A stretch of DNA of 64,000 bases from an uncultured Aquincola sp. (GCA_937883885.1 CAKZXL010000627.1:43969-107968); one strand, 5' to 3'. Shown: positions 1 through 8,947, counted from the first letter of the stretch. Notes: generated by a model not told the origin, from the letters alone. Made by a program: numbers and translations.

Positions 1-378
1 AAACAGCGCATACGCGCGCTCGAGGCCGCGACGCGAATCGGCCGCGCTGCGCGTGTACCCTCCCATCAGCAGGTTCTCCTCGACCGTGAGCTGGTCGAAC
101 AGCCGTCGCCCCTCGGGCACCATCACGATGCCCTGCTTGACGATGCGGTCGGGGGCCATGCCGGCCAGCGGCCGACCCTCGAAGCTGATCTGCCCGGCCT
201 TGATCTCGCCGTCCTCCGGATAGAGCACGCCGGAGATGGCCTTCAAGGTCGTGGACTTGCCGGCGCCGTTGGCACCCAGCAGCGCGACGATGCGGCCCTT
301 GCCGAGGGTGAGCGACACCTCGCGCACCGCCTCGATGGTGTTGTCGTAGACGATCTGGACGTTGGTCAACGCGAGCAT
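1..378 (-). CDS. livF: Branched-chain amino acid-type ABC transporter ATP-binding protein LivF (partial)
   Basis: N-terminal 126 residues of a LivF-type ATPase; the gene runs off the left edge. The start MLALTNVQIVYDN is followed by Walker A GANGAGKST at residues 35-43 and the LivF signature VPEGRRLF near 88-95. LivF energises a periplasmic-binding-protein-dependent importer together with LivG, LivH and LivM, which should lie outside the window. It is 22 bp downstream of badI on the same strand, with an operator-like site upstream of badH, so it probably belongs to the badHI unit and imports an organic acid substrate rather than leucine. The family is clear; the substrate is inferred from context. 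Confidence 0.93.
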   Translation of the reverse strand, partial: MLALTNVQIVYDNTIEAVREVSLTLGKGRIVALLGANGAGKSTTLKAISGVLYPEDGEIKAGQISFEGRPLAGMAPDRIVKQGIVMVPEGRRLFDQLTVEENLLMGGYTRSAADSRRGLERAYALF

Positions 379-400
379 GTCGTTCCGTGCGTGCTGGGCT

Positions 401-1186
401 TCAACTGCCGGCGAACTTGCGGAAGTCGGGCTTGCGCTTCTCGAGGAAGGCGCGTACGCCTTCCTTCGACTCGTCGGTGTTGTAGTACAGGCTCAGTGCC
501 TGCATGCCCAAACTGCCGATGCCGCGGATGTGCTCGGTGGACGCGTTGAACGAGCGCTTGGCGATCGCGATCGCGGTCGGGCTCTTCTCGACCAGCTCGC
601 GCCCCCACTTGGCGACCTCGGCGTCGAGTTGGTCATGCGGCACGACCACATTGCACAGTCCCATCGCAAGCGCTTCCTGAGCACCGTAGCGGCGGCACAT
701 GTACCAGATCTCGCGCGCCTTCTTCTCGCCGACGACCGCGGCCAGGTAGGCCGTTCCCCAGCCCGGGTCGACCGATCCGACCTTGGGGCCGACCTGCCCG
801 AACACCGCCTTGTCCGAGGCGATGGTCAGGTCGCACAGCGTGGCCAGCACATTGCCGCCGCCGATGGCGAAACCCTGCACGCGCGCGATCACCGGCTTGG
901 GCACGTCGCGGATGGCGCTGTGCAGTTCCTCGATCGGCAACCCCGCCGTGCCGCGGCCGTCGTACTGGCCGGAGTGCGCCGACTGATCGCCGCCCGTGCA
1001 GAACGCGCGGTCGCCGGTGCCGGTCAGCACAATGGCGGCAATGTTCTTGTCCCAGCCCGCCTTCATCATGGCGTGCAGCATCTCCTCGATCGTCTGGCCT
1101 CGGAAGGCATTCATGACGCCGGGCCGGTTGATCGCGATGGTCGCGATCTGATCGCGCTCTTCGTAAACGATATCGGTGTAGTCCAT
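401..1186 (-). CDS. badI: 2-oxocyclohexanecarboxyl-CoA hydrolase (BadI)
   Basis: Crotonase-superfamily protein of 261 aa that resembles Rhodopseudomonas palustris BadI along its whole length, as I remember that sequence. Shared stretches include MNAFRG, AFCTGGDQS, GRGT-GLP-EELH-AIRDVPKPVIARVQG and FGQVGPK-GSVDPG-GTA. BadI hydrolytically opens the ring of 2-oxocyclohexanecarboxyl-CoA to give pimeloyl-CoA. As in MenB-type relatives, the two hydratase glutamates are absent and an Asp (about residue 140, in SVDPGWG) sits in the active site. The ATG at 1186 is used; a longer reading frame upstream has no family similarity and overlaps badH. It lies 14 bp downstream of badH. Confidence 0.93.
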   Translation of the reverse strand: MDYTDIVYEERDQIATIAINRPGVMNAFRGQTIEEMLHAMMKAGWDKNIAAIVLTGTGDRAFCTGGDQSAHSGQYDGRGTAGLPIEELHSAIRDVPKPVIARVQGFAIGGGNVLATLCDLTIASDKAVFGQVGPKVGSVDPGWGTAYLAAVVGEKKAREIWYMCRRYGAQEALAMGLCNVVVPHDQLDAEVAKWGRELVEKSPTAIAIAKRSFNASTEHIRGIGSLGMQALSLYYNTDESKEGVRAFLEKRKPDFRKFAGS

Positions 1187-1200
1187 CGTCGCAGGCTCCG

Positions 1201-1995
1201 TCAGCCGATCATGCTGTAGCCGCCCGAGACGCTCAGCACCTGGCCCGTCACATGCCCGGCCTTGCCGGAGGCGAGGAAGACCACCGCATTGGCCACGTCC
1301 TGCGGCCGCCCCACCTTGCGCAGCGGCATCGCCTTGGCGGCCTTCTCGATCTGCTCGGGCGTGAACATGCTGTCGGCATTGGTCCACATGCTGCTGCCGC
1401 CCACCTCATCGGCACTCGATGGAATCGTCACGCCCGGGCAGACCACATTGCAGCGGATGCCGAAGCGGCCGTTCTCCTTCGCAATCGTCTTCATGAAGCT
1501 GTTGACTGCCGCCTTCACGCCGCCATAGACCGCTTCGCGCGGCTCGCCCTGGCGGCTGGCATCCGAGCTGATGGAGACGATGGCACCGCTGTTTTGCTTG
1601 ACCATATAGTCCAGCGCCGTCTTGGTGCAATTGAGCACGCCGACGTAGTTGATGTCGATCACCTTGCGCCAGAACTCGGGCGTGGTCTGCGTGAAGAACA
1701 TCAGGTTGTCCCAGCCGACGTTGTTGACCAGCACGTCGACGCTGCCATGCTTGTCGGCAGCGGCCTTGAACATGGCCTGCACCTGGTCGAGCTGCGTCAC
1801 GTCCGTCTTGACCACCTGTGCCGAAGCGGCGCCGAGCTTGCGCGCGAATTCGGCTGTCTTCTCGGCCTGCGCGGTGTCGATGTCGCCGATGGTCAGGTGC
1901 GCGCCTTCGGCGGCGAAAGCAAGCACGATCGCCCGCCCGATGTTCGATCCGCCGCCGGTCACGATGACCGACTTGTCCTTGAGTTCGAGATCCAT
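1201..1995 (-). CDS. badH: 2-hydroxycyclohexanecarboxyl-CoA dehydrogenase-like SDR (BadH)
   Basis: Short-chain dehydrogenase of 264 aa with a nucleotide-binding TGGGSNIG near residues 14-21, NNVG near 90, and catalytic Ser plus YGGVK (Y-x3-K). The region SSDASRQGEPREAVYGGVKA and the C-terminal GQVLSVSGG resemble BadH of R. palustris. BadH oxidises 2-hydroxycyclohexanecarboxyl-CoA to the 2-oxo compound using NAD, supplying BadI, the next gene. It is the first gene of a badH-badI-livF unit, with a 16-bp palindrome at 2059-2074, 64 bp upstream of the start. The SDR call is certain. The exact substrate rests on the BadI partnership. Confidence 0.85.
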   Translation of the reverse strand: MDLELKDKSVIVTGGGSNIGRAIVLAFAAEGAHLTIGDIDTAQAEKTAEFARKLGAASAQVVKTDVTQLDQVQAMFKAAADKHGSVDVLVNNVGWDNLMFFTQTTPEFWRKVIDINYVGVLNCTKTALDYMVKQNSGAIVSISSDASRQGEPREAVYGGVKAAVNSFMKTIAKENGRFGIRCNVVCPGVTIPSSADEVGGSSMWTNADSMFTPEQIEKAAKAMPLRKVGRPQDVANAVVFLASGKAGHVTGQVLSVSGGYSMIG

Positions 1996-2058
1996 GTCGT
2001 CAACCTTTCGTCGTTGTGTCAGGCGCGCCCGCTGCGCGCGGCGGCCGAAGTATATCGG

Positions 2059-2074
2059 CCAAACGCTTGTTAGG
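2059..2074. promoter_or_regulatory. Operator-like inverted repeat upstream of badHI-livF
   Basis: Sequence CCAAACGCTTGTTAGG: half-sites CCAAAC and GTTAGG around a 4-bp spacer. It is one of seven related sites in promoter regions of this window and is almost identical to the one at 8113. Size and symmetry suit a TetR-family repressor. Confidence 0.7.
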
Positions 2075-2110
2075 ACGTCAGATGAATACCAAGGCGGGTG
2101 TCGCTCCTCT

Positions 2111-3081
2111 CTACTCGATCTTGATGCCCGCCGACTTGATCAGCTTGCCGAATCGCTCGTGATCGGATCGGATCAGCGAATCGAACTCGGCTGGCGTCCG
2201 GTACACCGTCTCCAGGCCTTGGTCGGCGAGCTGCTGCTTCACGTCGGGCAGGGCCAGGATCCGCGCGATCTCGGTCGAGAGCTTCTCGACGATGGGGCGC
2301 GGCGTGCCGGCGGGCGCCAGGACGCCGAACCAGAGCTGGAAGTCGTACGCAGGCAGTCCGGCCTCGGCAAAGGTGGGCACATCGGGCAGCGTGGGCAGTC
2401 GCTTGGTGCCGGTGATCGCGAGGGGCCGCAGGCGCCCTGACTTGATGTGGGGAATCGAAGTGACCGGGGTGTCGAAGTTGAGCTGGATCTGGCCGCCGAT
2501 CAGATCGGTCAGCGCCGGTGCGGTCCCCTTGTAGGGCACATGCTGCATCTTCACGCCCGCCACGCTCTTGAAGTACTCGCCGGCGAGATGAGTGGAACTG
2601 CCGGTGCCTACCGCCGCGAAGTTCAGTTCGTTCGGCTTGGCCTTGGCCAGCGCGATGAACTCCGAAAGATTGGCCGCGGGGACCGTGGATGCACCACCAG
2701 CACGAGTTGCGTCGTCACGAGGCCCGCCACCGGATGGAAGTCGCGCAGCACGTCGAAGGGCAGGGTGGCCACCATGTGAGGCACCGTCACGTGCGTCGAG
2801 GCCGCCAGCGAGATCGTGTAGCCGTCTGGCGCCGACTTTGCGAGTGCATCGGACCCGATGGCCGTGTTTGCGCCCGGCTTGTTGTCGATGAGCACCTGCT
2901 GCCCCCAGGCTTCGGTCAGCTTTGCACCCACCAGCCGCGCCACGTAGCTGGTGCTGCCGCCCGGGGCGTAGGGCACGATGAAGCGGATCGGCTTGTTGGG
3001 GTAGGAGCCGGCGCCGGTCTGGCCCAGCGAAGGACCCGCCAGCGTCATCGCGGTGACAAGGGCAAGCAAGGCCTTGATCAT
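2111..3081 (-). pseudogene. Bug-family tripartite tricarboxylate transporter receptor, frameshifted
   Basis: Two overlapping frames together make one Bug-type periplasmic solute receptor. The N-terminal part starts at ATG 3081 with a signal peptide (MIKALLALVTAMTLAGPSLG), then YPNKPIRFIVPYAPGG and a conserved region up to LVLVVHP. The rest continues in another frame from TVPAANLSEFIALAKAKP to the C-terminus GIKIE. A single missing base near 2685-2691 would restore about 323 aa, the normal family length. It is either a true frameshift or an error in the sequence. Bug proteins capture carboxylates in the periplasm, which fits the cluster. It is divergent from the monooxygenase gene, with an operator-like site between them. 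Confidence 0.8.
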
Positions 3082-3174
3082 GGCGGAGCGGCTCCCGGAG
3101 GCGGTCGTTGCGGCGGCTTGCCAGAGTTGCCTGCAATCTATAGAGGGTCAGTGCGAAACGCCATGGGGAGATGC

Positions 3175-3190
3175 CCTAACGGGCGTTAGG
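3175..3190. promoter_or_regulatory. Operator-like inverted repeat between the Bug receptor and the Baeyer-Villiger monooxygenase
   Basis: CCTAACGGGCGTTAGG, a perfect dyad with 6-bp arms and a 4-bp spacer; one more base pair on each side also matches (3174-3191). It lies 93 bp upstream of the Bug start and 60 bp upstream of the monooxygenase start, so it could control both directions. Confidence 0.7.
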
Positions 3191-3250
3191 GTTGATTAGA
3201 ATGTCCAGCACGCAAATGCATGCGGGCCCGATCGAAGGTCTGGGGTCACA

Positions 3251-5170
3251 GTGAACGAATCGAGCGTCGACCGCCATCAGCTCGAGTCCGCCGTTCAGGC
3301 TGCGGACCTGCGCGTGCTGCTGATGGTGATGGTTCACCTGAGCGGCGATCTCGGCTGGCTCGACCCGCCGCACTGCCCTCGGCGCGACGTCAATCTGGTC
3401 GCGGACCCCGCCGCAGGTCTGCCGCCCGAGGTGCAAGGGCGGATCCGCCATGCTGCGGTGGAAATGCTAGCAACCGGCGCTCGGGCCGTGATCCACGACC
3501 CCGGTGACGCGTTGATGCAGCGCATGATGTCTGTCTGCCTGGGCGAGAGCGTACCGCTCGAGTACGCGCGGTTGACGCGCGAAGAGATGGCGCTGGTGCC
3601 GCGGCGCCTGCGGTGGCCCGAGAGCGTGCCGCGACCGTCGGGGCGCGACGAGCATGTGTTGATCGTCGGCGCCGGCGTCAGCGGGATCGCGTTGGGGGCC
3701 AGCCTGATCGAGCTGGGGGTGCCGTTCACCATCGTCGAGAAGGCCGGCGACATAGGGGGCGCGTGGTTCGTCAATCGTTATCCGGGCTGCGGTGTCGACA
3801 CGCCCAACCACGCCTACTCGTTCTCGTTCGGCCCGCGCTTCCTGTGGCCGCGCTACTTCTCACGCCGCGAGGAGGTTCTGGCCTATCTGCGGCGGGTGGT
3901 CGACGCGGCCGGCCTGCGCAAGCACATCCGCTTCTCGACGCAGCTGGTGGGCGCGACGTGGAACGAAGAGGCCCGGCAATGGGTCGCGAAGTTGCGCGGG
4001 GCCGACGGCGACAGCATCGTGCGCTCGCGCTTTCTCGTCAGCGCCATCGGCCAGCTGAGCGATCCGCAACTGCCGCGCATTGACGGCGCCGGCAGCTTCG
4101 AGGGCGTTAGCTTCCATTCGGCGAACTGGCCCGAGGGCCTGAAGGTCGAGGGCCAGCGCGTGGCCGTGATCGGCACCGGCGCCACCGTGATGCAGCTGGT
4201 GCCGGAGATCGCCGACAGCGTACGTTCGCTGACGATCTACCAGCGCTCGCCGCAGTGGGCGCGGCCCATCCCCGGCTACCGCGAACCGATCGGGCAGCAG
4301 GCGCAATGGCTGCTGGCGCACGTGCCGTACTACGCCGAGTGGTTCCGCTTTACGATGTTCTGGCGCTACGGCGACGGACTGCTTAAGACGCTGAAGAAGG
4401 ACCCGGACTGGCCGCATCCGCAGCGTGCGGTCAATGCGGTCAACGACCGTCACCGGCGCGAGCTGACCGACTTCATCCGCGCTGAGCTGGAGGGACGGCC
4501 TGATCTGCTGTCCAAGTGCATCCCCGACTACCCGCCCTACGGCAAGCGCATTCTTCTCGACAACGACTGGTACCGGACGTTGAAGAAGCCCCGGGTCGAA
4601 CTTGTGGTCGATCCGATCCGGCGCATCGTCGGCGCTGGCATCGAGACGGCCGACGGCAGGCTGCGCGAGGCCGATGTGATCGTGTACGCCACCGGCTTCA
4701 AGCTCACGGAGATGGCGGCGCGGCTGGGCCTGGTCGGGCGCCGCGGGCGCAGCCTGTCCGAGGTCTGGGCCGACGGCGACCTGCGTGCGTACCTCGGCCT
4801 GACGGTGCCCGGGTTTCCCAACTTCTTCTGCATGGTCGGGCCGGGCACATCGTCGGGCCACGGCGGCAGCATCACCTTCATCGCCGAGGCCCAGACGCGC
4901 TACATCACCTCGTGCCTGGTGCGCATGGCCGAGCAGGGTGTTTCGGCGATCGACCTGCGGCCCGAGGTGCTCGACGACTACCAGCGGCGCTTCGACGCCG
5001 AGCACGAGACGCTGATCTGGTCGCACCCCGGCATGTCCACCTACTACCGCAACCGCCACGGCCGGGTGTTCACGGTGCTGCCCTGGCGGCTGGCGGATTA
5101 CTGGCGGTTCGCGCACGACGCCGATCTCGGCGACTACCGCTGCTCGGGGCAGGCCGTGGACAGCGCGTGA
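3251..5170 (+). CDS. FAD-dependent Baeyer-Villiger monooxygenase, 4-hydroxyacetophenone monooxygenase type
   Basis: Class B flavin monooxygenase of 639 aa. It has a FAD-binding GAGVSG at 140-145, the Baeyer-Villiger fingerprint FxGxxxHxxxWP as FEGVSFHSANWP at 283-294, and a second NADPH-binding GTGATV near 308. An N-terminal extension of about 130 residues before the first Rossmann motif, and the total length, match the 4-hydroxyacetophenone monooxygenase subfamily. Such enzymes insert oxygen next to a ketone, giving esters or lactones. No in-frame ATG lies nearby, so GTG at 3251 is used. It is divergent from a Bug receptor. The substrate is unknown; a cyclic or aryl ketone is plausible, and hydrolases elsewhere in the cluster could cleave the product. 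Confidence 0.9.
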   Translation: MNESSVDRHQLESAVQAADLRVLLMVMVHLSGDLGWLDPPHCPRRDVNLVADPAAGLPPEVQGRIRHAAVEMLATGARAVIHDPGDALMQRMMSVCLGESVPLEYARLTREEMALVPRRLRWPESVPRPSGRDEHVLIVGAGVSGIALGASLIELGVPFTIVEKAGDIGGAWFVNRYPGCGVDTPNHAYSFSFGPRFLWPRYFSRREEVLAYLRRVVDAAGLRKHIRFSTQLVGATWNEEARQWVAKLRGADGDSIVRSRFLVSAIGQLSDPQLPRIDGAGSFEGVSFHSANWPEGLKVEGQRVAVIGTGATVMQLVPEIADSVRSLTIYQRSPQWARPIPGYREPIGQQAQWLLAHVPYYAEWFRFTMFWRYGDGLLKTLKKDPDWPHPQRAVNAVNDRHRRELTDFIRAELEGRPDLLSKCIPDYPPYGKRILLDNDWYRTLKKPRVELVVDPIRRIVGAGIETADGRLREADVIVYATGFKLTEMAARLGLVGRRGRSLSEVWADGDLRAYLGLTVPGFPNFFCMVGPGTSSGHGGSITFIAEAQTRYITSCLVRMAEQGVSAIDLRPEVLDDYQRRFDAEHETLIWSHPGMSTYYRNRHGRVFTVLPWRLADYWRFAHDADLGDYRCSGQAVDSA

Positions 5171-5175
5171 ACGTG

Positions 5176-5400
5176 GCCGGCCGAGCGAGGAGCAGGCCGC
5201 AGACCAGGGCGGGCGGACCCATGACGACGCCAGCCGCGTCGTAGGCGAGGCCGGGCTGGACCATTGGGCCGAACCGACGGTCCGGCCAGCACGCTGCCGA
5301 AGGTGGCCAACGCCGCCATCGAGGGCCCCTGACCCAGGCCCAGCAGCACGGCACAGGCGCATGGAAGGCTCGCCTTTGCCATCCGCACCGTGCCCCAGCA
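5176..5400 (-). pseudogene. Decayed fragment of a membrane transporter (MFS-like C-terminus)
   Basis: No intact gene fills 5171-5438. Reading the minus strand gives VLLGLGQGPSMAALATFGS in one frame and, after a shift near 5270, FGPMVQPGLAYDAAGVVMG plus a hydrophobic LVCGLLLAR in another. These strings look like the last transmembrane helices of a major facilitator permease. No start and no full-length frame remain. The identification rests on composition and a few motif-like strings, so it is tentative. Confidence 0.35.
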
Positions 5401-5438
5401 CCGCAGCAGCGAGCCCGCTGCCAGACCGCGGGGGCGCG

Positions 5439-6590
5439 TCACACCGGATTGCGCTGCACCAGATGGCGCGCGATGATGATTCGCTGCATCTCGTTCGTGC
5501 CCTCGCCGATCAGCAGCAGCGGCGCGTCGCGGAAGTAGCGCTCGACATCGAACTCGGGCGAATAGCCGTAAGCGCCGTGGATGCGCATGCACTCGAGAGC
5601 GTTCTCCATCGCGGCCTCAGTGGCGAAGTACTTCGCCATGCCGGCCTCCATGTCGCAGCGCTCGCCGCGGTCGTAGGCGCGCGCCGCGGACTGCACCAGC
5701 AGCTTCGCGGCCTCCACGCGCGTGCCCATCTCGCCGAGCTTGAGCTGGATCGCCTGGTGCTCGCAGATCGGCTTGCCGAAGGTCTTGCGCTGCTGCGCGT
5801 AAGCGACGGCGTCGTTCAGCGCCGCGGTGGCCACGCCCAACCCCCGCGCGGCGACGTTGATGCGTCCGAGTTCAAGCCCCGACAGCACCTGCTGCAACCC
5901 CCGGCCTTCGACGCCGCCGATCAACCGCGCTGCCGGCACGCGGTAATCGTCGAAACGCAGCTCGCAAGTGTCGATGCCGCGGTAGCCCAGCTTCTTCAGC
6001 TTGCGCGAGACGACGAAGCCTGGGCCCTTCTCGGCGATGAACAGGCTCATACCCTTGTGGCGCGGTTCGGCCTCGGCGTCGGTCTTGACCAGCAGCGCGA
6101 TGCAGCCTCCCTGGCCGCTGTTGGTGATCCAGGTCTTGCCGCCATTGACGACGTAGTGGTCGCCGTCTTTGACCGCGCGCGTACGGATCGCCTGCAGATC
6201 AGTGCCGGCGTCGGGCTCGGTCAGGCCGATGCCGCCGCGCAGCTCGCCGCTGGCGAAACGTGGCAGCAGCTCGCGCTTTTGCGCCTCGGTGCCGCTGCGC
6301 ATGACGGCGGCGGCCATTATCAGGTGCGAGTTGATGATGCCCGACAGCGACATCCACACCGTCGCAATGCGCGCGACCACCGCCGCGTAGGTGACGGTGC
6401 TCAGGCCCAGCCCGCCGTACTCGGTCGGGATGATGCAGCCGAACAGGCCCATCTCCTTCATGCGCTCGACGATCGCCGTCGGGTACTCGTCGGCCTGTTC
6501 GAGCCGCTTGACGTGCGGCCGGACCTCGACCCGCAGGAAGCGGTCGATCGCGTCGAGGATGGCCTCGTCCTGTTGCGGCTCATGATTCAT
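5439..6590 (-). CDS. Acyl-CoA dehydrogenase (short/medium-chain type)
   Basis: FAD-dependent acyl-CoA dehydrogenase of 383 aa that transfers electrons to ETF. It is the only dehydrogenase here with the classical C-terminal catalytic Glu in EGTNEMQR (Glu363). At the helix-G position it has Gly (LELGRINVAA), as in short/medium-chain enzymes. Other signatures: GLTEPDAGTDLQ, NGGKTWITN and a QQRKTFGKPI-EHQ block. ATG 6590 gives the standard N-terminus; the longer frame upstream overlaps the next gene. It is 17 bp downstream of the MmgE/PrpD gene on the same strand. Cyclohexanecarboxyl-CoA dehydrogenase (AliB/BadJ-like) is possible but not shown. Confidence 0.9.
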   Translation of the reverse strand: MNHEPQQDEAILDAIDRFLRVEVRPHVKRLEQADEYPTAIVERMKEMGLFGCIIPTEYGGLGLSTVTYAAVVARIATVWMSLSGIINSHLIMAAAVMRSGTEAQKRELLPRFASGELRGGIGLTEPDAGTDLQAIRTRAVKDGDHYVVNGGKTWITNSGQGGCIALLVKTDAEAEPRHKGMSLFIAEKGPGFVVSRKLKKLGYRGIDTCELRFDDYRVPAARLIGGVEGRGLQQVLSGLELGRINVAARGLGVATAALNDAVAYAQQRKTFGKPICEHQAIQLKLGEMGTRVEAAKLLVQSAARAYDRGERCDMEAGMAKYFATEAAMENALECMRIHGAYGYSPEFDVERYFRDAPLLLIGEGTNEMQRIIIARHLVQRNPV

Positions 6591-6607
6591 CAAGGAGCCT
6601 TTCCGTG

Positions 6608-8011
6608 TCAGCCGCGAGCGGCCAGTCCGGCCTGCAGGTCGGCCGCCGCAACGTCGCGCCCGATCGCCAGCACCAGCTCGCGCACCTGCGCGGCGCGCGC
6701 CGGCGAGGCGACCAGCGCCATGTTCTCGTCGTACTTGCGCACGACCTCGGCGTCGGAGATCGGGCGTTCCTCGCCGCCGCGGTTGACGTGCTCGCGGTGG
6801 CGAAGCTCTCGGCCGTCGTCCAGCGTGACGATGACCTCGCCCGAGTAGTACTTCGGAAACGGTGAGTCCGGGTCGACCTCGTGTTCGACCTTGGAGGCGA
6901 GCGCGAGCGTGCGCTGGTCCCTCAGCGCCTCGTCGTCGAGTTCGGCGAGGCCGAAGCGGCCGCGGATCAGCGTCGTGGCGACGATGTACGGGATGCTGAA
7001 CTGCGCGTCGTAGCTGTTCTGCGGGCGCTTCTTCGTGGCCACGGGTTCGCACACCGTCTTCACCACCTCGGCCGGCACGCGTGCGCGCACGCTGCGGATC
7101 TGCTCGGGCCGCAAACCGTGCCGTTCGCGAAGCGTCACCGCCGCATCCGCGCAGGCGTGCGTGAAGTGGCAGGCCGGCAGCGGCTTGACGTTGACCTTGG
7201 CGAGTTCCCACACATCGCCCAGGCCGGCGGTCGCAAGCGCCAGGTCGCCTTCGCGCGCGAGCGGTCCGAGGTGGCTGTTGAACAGGCCGAAGCGGCCCTC
7301 GTACACCTGCCGGGGGCCGACGAAGCCGTGGCGCGCCATCGTCGCGGCGGTGAGACCGGCGCCGGCCGCCCAACCCGGGTGCATGCGCTTGGTCCAGGCG
7401 CCGTCCTGCAGGAACTCCATGCTGCCCGAGCCCATCGACAGCGCGATGCCCTGTGCCGACGCCAGCTGCGCCGCGTTCAGCCCCAACAGCCGTCCGGCCA
7501 CCAGCGTGCAGGCGAAGGCACCGATCAGACCGGTGGGGTGAAAGCCAACCTGATGGAAGCCGCCCTTGGCCACCGAAGCCAGCCGCGCGCCGACCTCCAT
7601 TCCGCAGACGTACGCGGCAAGCATCGCTTCGCCGTCGAGCCTTGCCTGGGCCGCGGTGCCCAGCGCACAGGGGAAGGTGCTTGCAGTGGCGTGGATCACG
7701 CCGGCGGCATGCGTGTCGTCATAGTCCAGCCCGTGGATCAGGATGCCGTTCATCAGCATCGCGTCACGCAGCGCCAGGCGCGCCGGTGACGCAATCACCG
7801 GTGTGTTGCCGCCCTGGGACGACAAGTCCCGCATGGCCGACAGCGAGCGGTGCGCGAAGTCGTAGTGCGTGGATGCATGGGCAATGCCCACGGCATCGAG
7901 GATCAGGTGGCGGGCCCGATCCAGCACTGCCGCGGGAATGTCCGCCGTCCGCAGCGTCGCGGCGAAGTCGGCGAGCGTGTCGGCGATGGTCGGGTCGGTC
8001 TGGTTGCTCAT
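6608..8011 (-). CDS. MmgE/PrpD family protein
   Basis: Protein of 467 aa of the MmgE/PrpD family, typified by 2-methylcitrate dehydratase and known also from cis-aconitate decarboxylase and iminodisuccinate epimerase. Family features: LILDAVGIAHAS near residues 30-40, GLDYDDTHAAGVIHATAS near 90-105, and an HPTGLIGAF region. ATG 8011 gives the expected N-terminus; longer frames run into the promoter. It is the first gene of a two-gene unit with the downstream acyl-CoA dehydrogenase and divergent from a crotonase gene, with an operator-like site between them. A second PrpD-like gene is at 56520. The reaction is unknown; (de)hydration or decarboxylation of a branched acid is possible. Confidence 0.88.
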   Translation of the reverse strand: MSNQTDPTIADTLADFAATLRTADIPAAVLDRARHLILDAVGIAHASTHYDFAHRSLSAMRDLSSQGGNTPVIASPARLALRDAMLMNGILIHGLDYDDTHAAGVIHATASTFPCALGTAAQARLDGEAMLAAYVCGMEVGARLASVAKGGFHQVGFHPTGLIGAFACTLVAGRLLGLNAAQLASAQGIALSMGSGSMEFLQDGAWTKRMHPGWAAGAGLTAATMARHGFVGPRQVYEGRFGLFNSHLGPLAREGDLALATAGLGDVWELAKVNVKPLPACHFTHACADAAVTLRERHGLRPEQIRSVRARVPAEVVKTVCEPVATKKRPQNSYDAQFSIPYIVATTLIRGRFGLAELDDEALRDQRTLALASKVEHEVDPDSPFPKYYSGEVIVTLDDGRELRHREHVNRGGEERPISDAEVVRKYDENMALVASPARAAQVRELVLAIGRDVAAADLQAGLAARG

Positions 8012-8112
8012 GGCCTGCTTGCGGTTCTCATGACCGTCGGGCGATGGAGAGCCGGGAGGCACCCCGAACGATGCTTTGCGGCGGCTCCTTGGCCAGCAGT
8101 ATAGCGGGCAAA

Positions 8113-8128
8113 CCAAACAGCTGTTAGG
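8113..8128. promoter_or_regulatory. Operator-like inverted repeat between the PrpD-like and crotonase genes
   Basis: CCAAACAGCTGTTAGG, with half-sites identical to the badH site at 2059. It lies in the 147-bp divergent gap, 30 bp upstream of the crotonase start at 8159 and 101 bp upstream of the PrpD start at 8011. Confidence 0.7.
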
Positions 8129-8158
8129 TATGATGAGCCGTTCATCCGAGGAGCAGCC

Positions 8159-8947
8159 ATGAACGACACCCCGAGCACCCCGGCCGTGGGCGTGGATAAG
8201 CAGGGCCACGTCGCGATCGTCGAGATCCGCCGTCCGCCGCACAACTACTTCGACGCAGCCATGATCCAGGGGATCGCGGATGCTTTCGAAGCACTGGAGG
8301 GCGACGCCGCTTGCCGTGCCATCGTGTTGTGCGCTCAGGGAACGGCCTTCTGCGCCGGCGCCAACTTTGCCACCCGGGATGCGGCGCCACCGCAAAAGAG
8401 CCCTCGCGCGGTCAACCCGCTGTACTTCGAGGCCATCCGACTGGTGGCCTGCACAAAGCCCGTGATCGCTGCCGTGCACGGCCCGGCCATCGGCGGAGGC
8501 TTGGGCCTGGCGCTGGCCGCCGACTTCCGCGTCACCTGCGCCGAGGCGCGCTTTTCGGCCAACTTCAACCGGCTGGGCATCCATCCCGGCTTCGGCTTGT
8601 CTTACATGCTGCCGCGGCTCGTCGGGCAGCAGCAGGCGTCGCTGCTGTTCTACACCGGCCGCCGCATCGCGGGCGAGGAGGCAGTGCGCATCGGCCTGGC
8701 CGATCAACTCGTGCCGCAGCCGGAGGTGCGCTCCAAGGCGATCGAACTGGCCGAGGAGATCGCCGCTTCTTCACCCGTCGCGGTGCAGTCCACGCGATCC
8801 ACCTTGCGCGCGGGCCTGGTCGAGCAGTTCCGGCTCGCGGTCGCGCGCGAGAGCATCGAGCAGAACATTCATTTCGAGACCGAGGACTTCCAGGAGGGTG
8901 TCAGGGCCATGTCCGAGCGGCGTATGCCGCGGTTTAAGGGATATTGA
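8159..8947 (+). CDS. Enoyl-CoA hydratase/isomerase-family (crotonase) protein
   Basis: Crotonase-fold protein of 262 aa with oxyanion-hole segments AFCAGANFAT and GPAIGGGLGLALAADFR. The two glutamates of true enoyl-CoA hydratases are absent: GGGCE is GGGLG here, and the PE of the second motif is replaced in SANFNRLGIHPGFG. Simple hydration is therefore unlikely; isomerase, hydrolase or lyase activity is possible. A clear GAGGAG ribosome-binding site precedes ATG 8159, and the operator-like site is 30 bp upstream. It appears to be a single-gene unit. Confidence 0.88.
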   Translation: MNDTPSTPAVGVDKQGHVAIVEIRRPPHNYFDAAMIQGIADAFEALEGDAACRAIVLCAQGTAFCAGANFATRDAAPPQKSPRAVNPLYFEAIRLVACTKPVIAAVHGPAIGGGLGLALAADFRVTCAEARFSANFNRLGIHPGFGLSYMLPRLVGQQQASLLFYTGRRIAGEEAVRIGLADQLVPQPEVRSKAIELAEEIAASSPVAVQSTRSTLRAGLVEQFRLAVARESIEQNIHFETEDFQEGVRAMSERRMPRFKGY

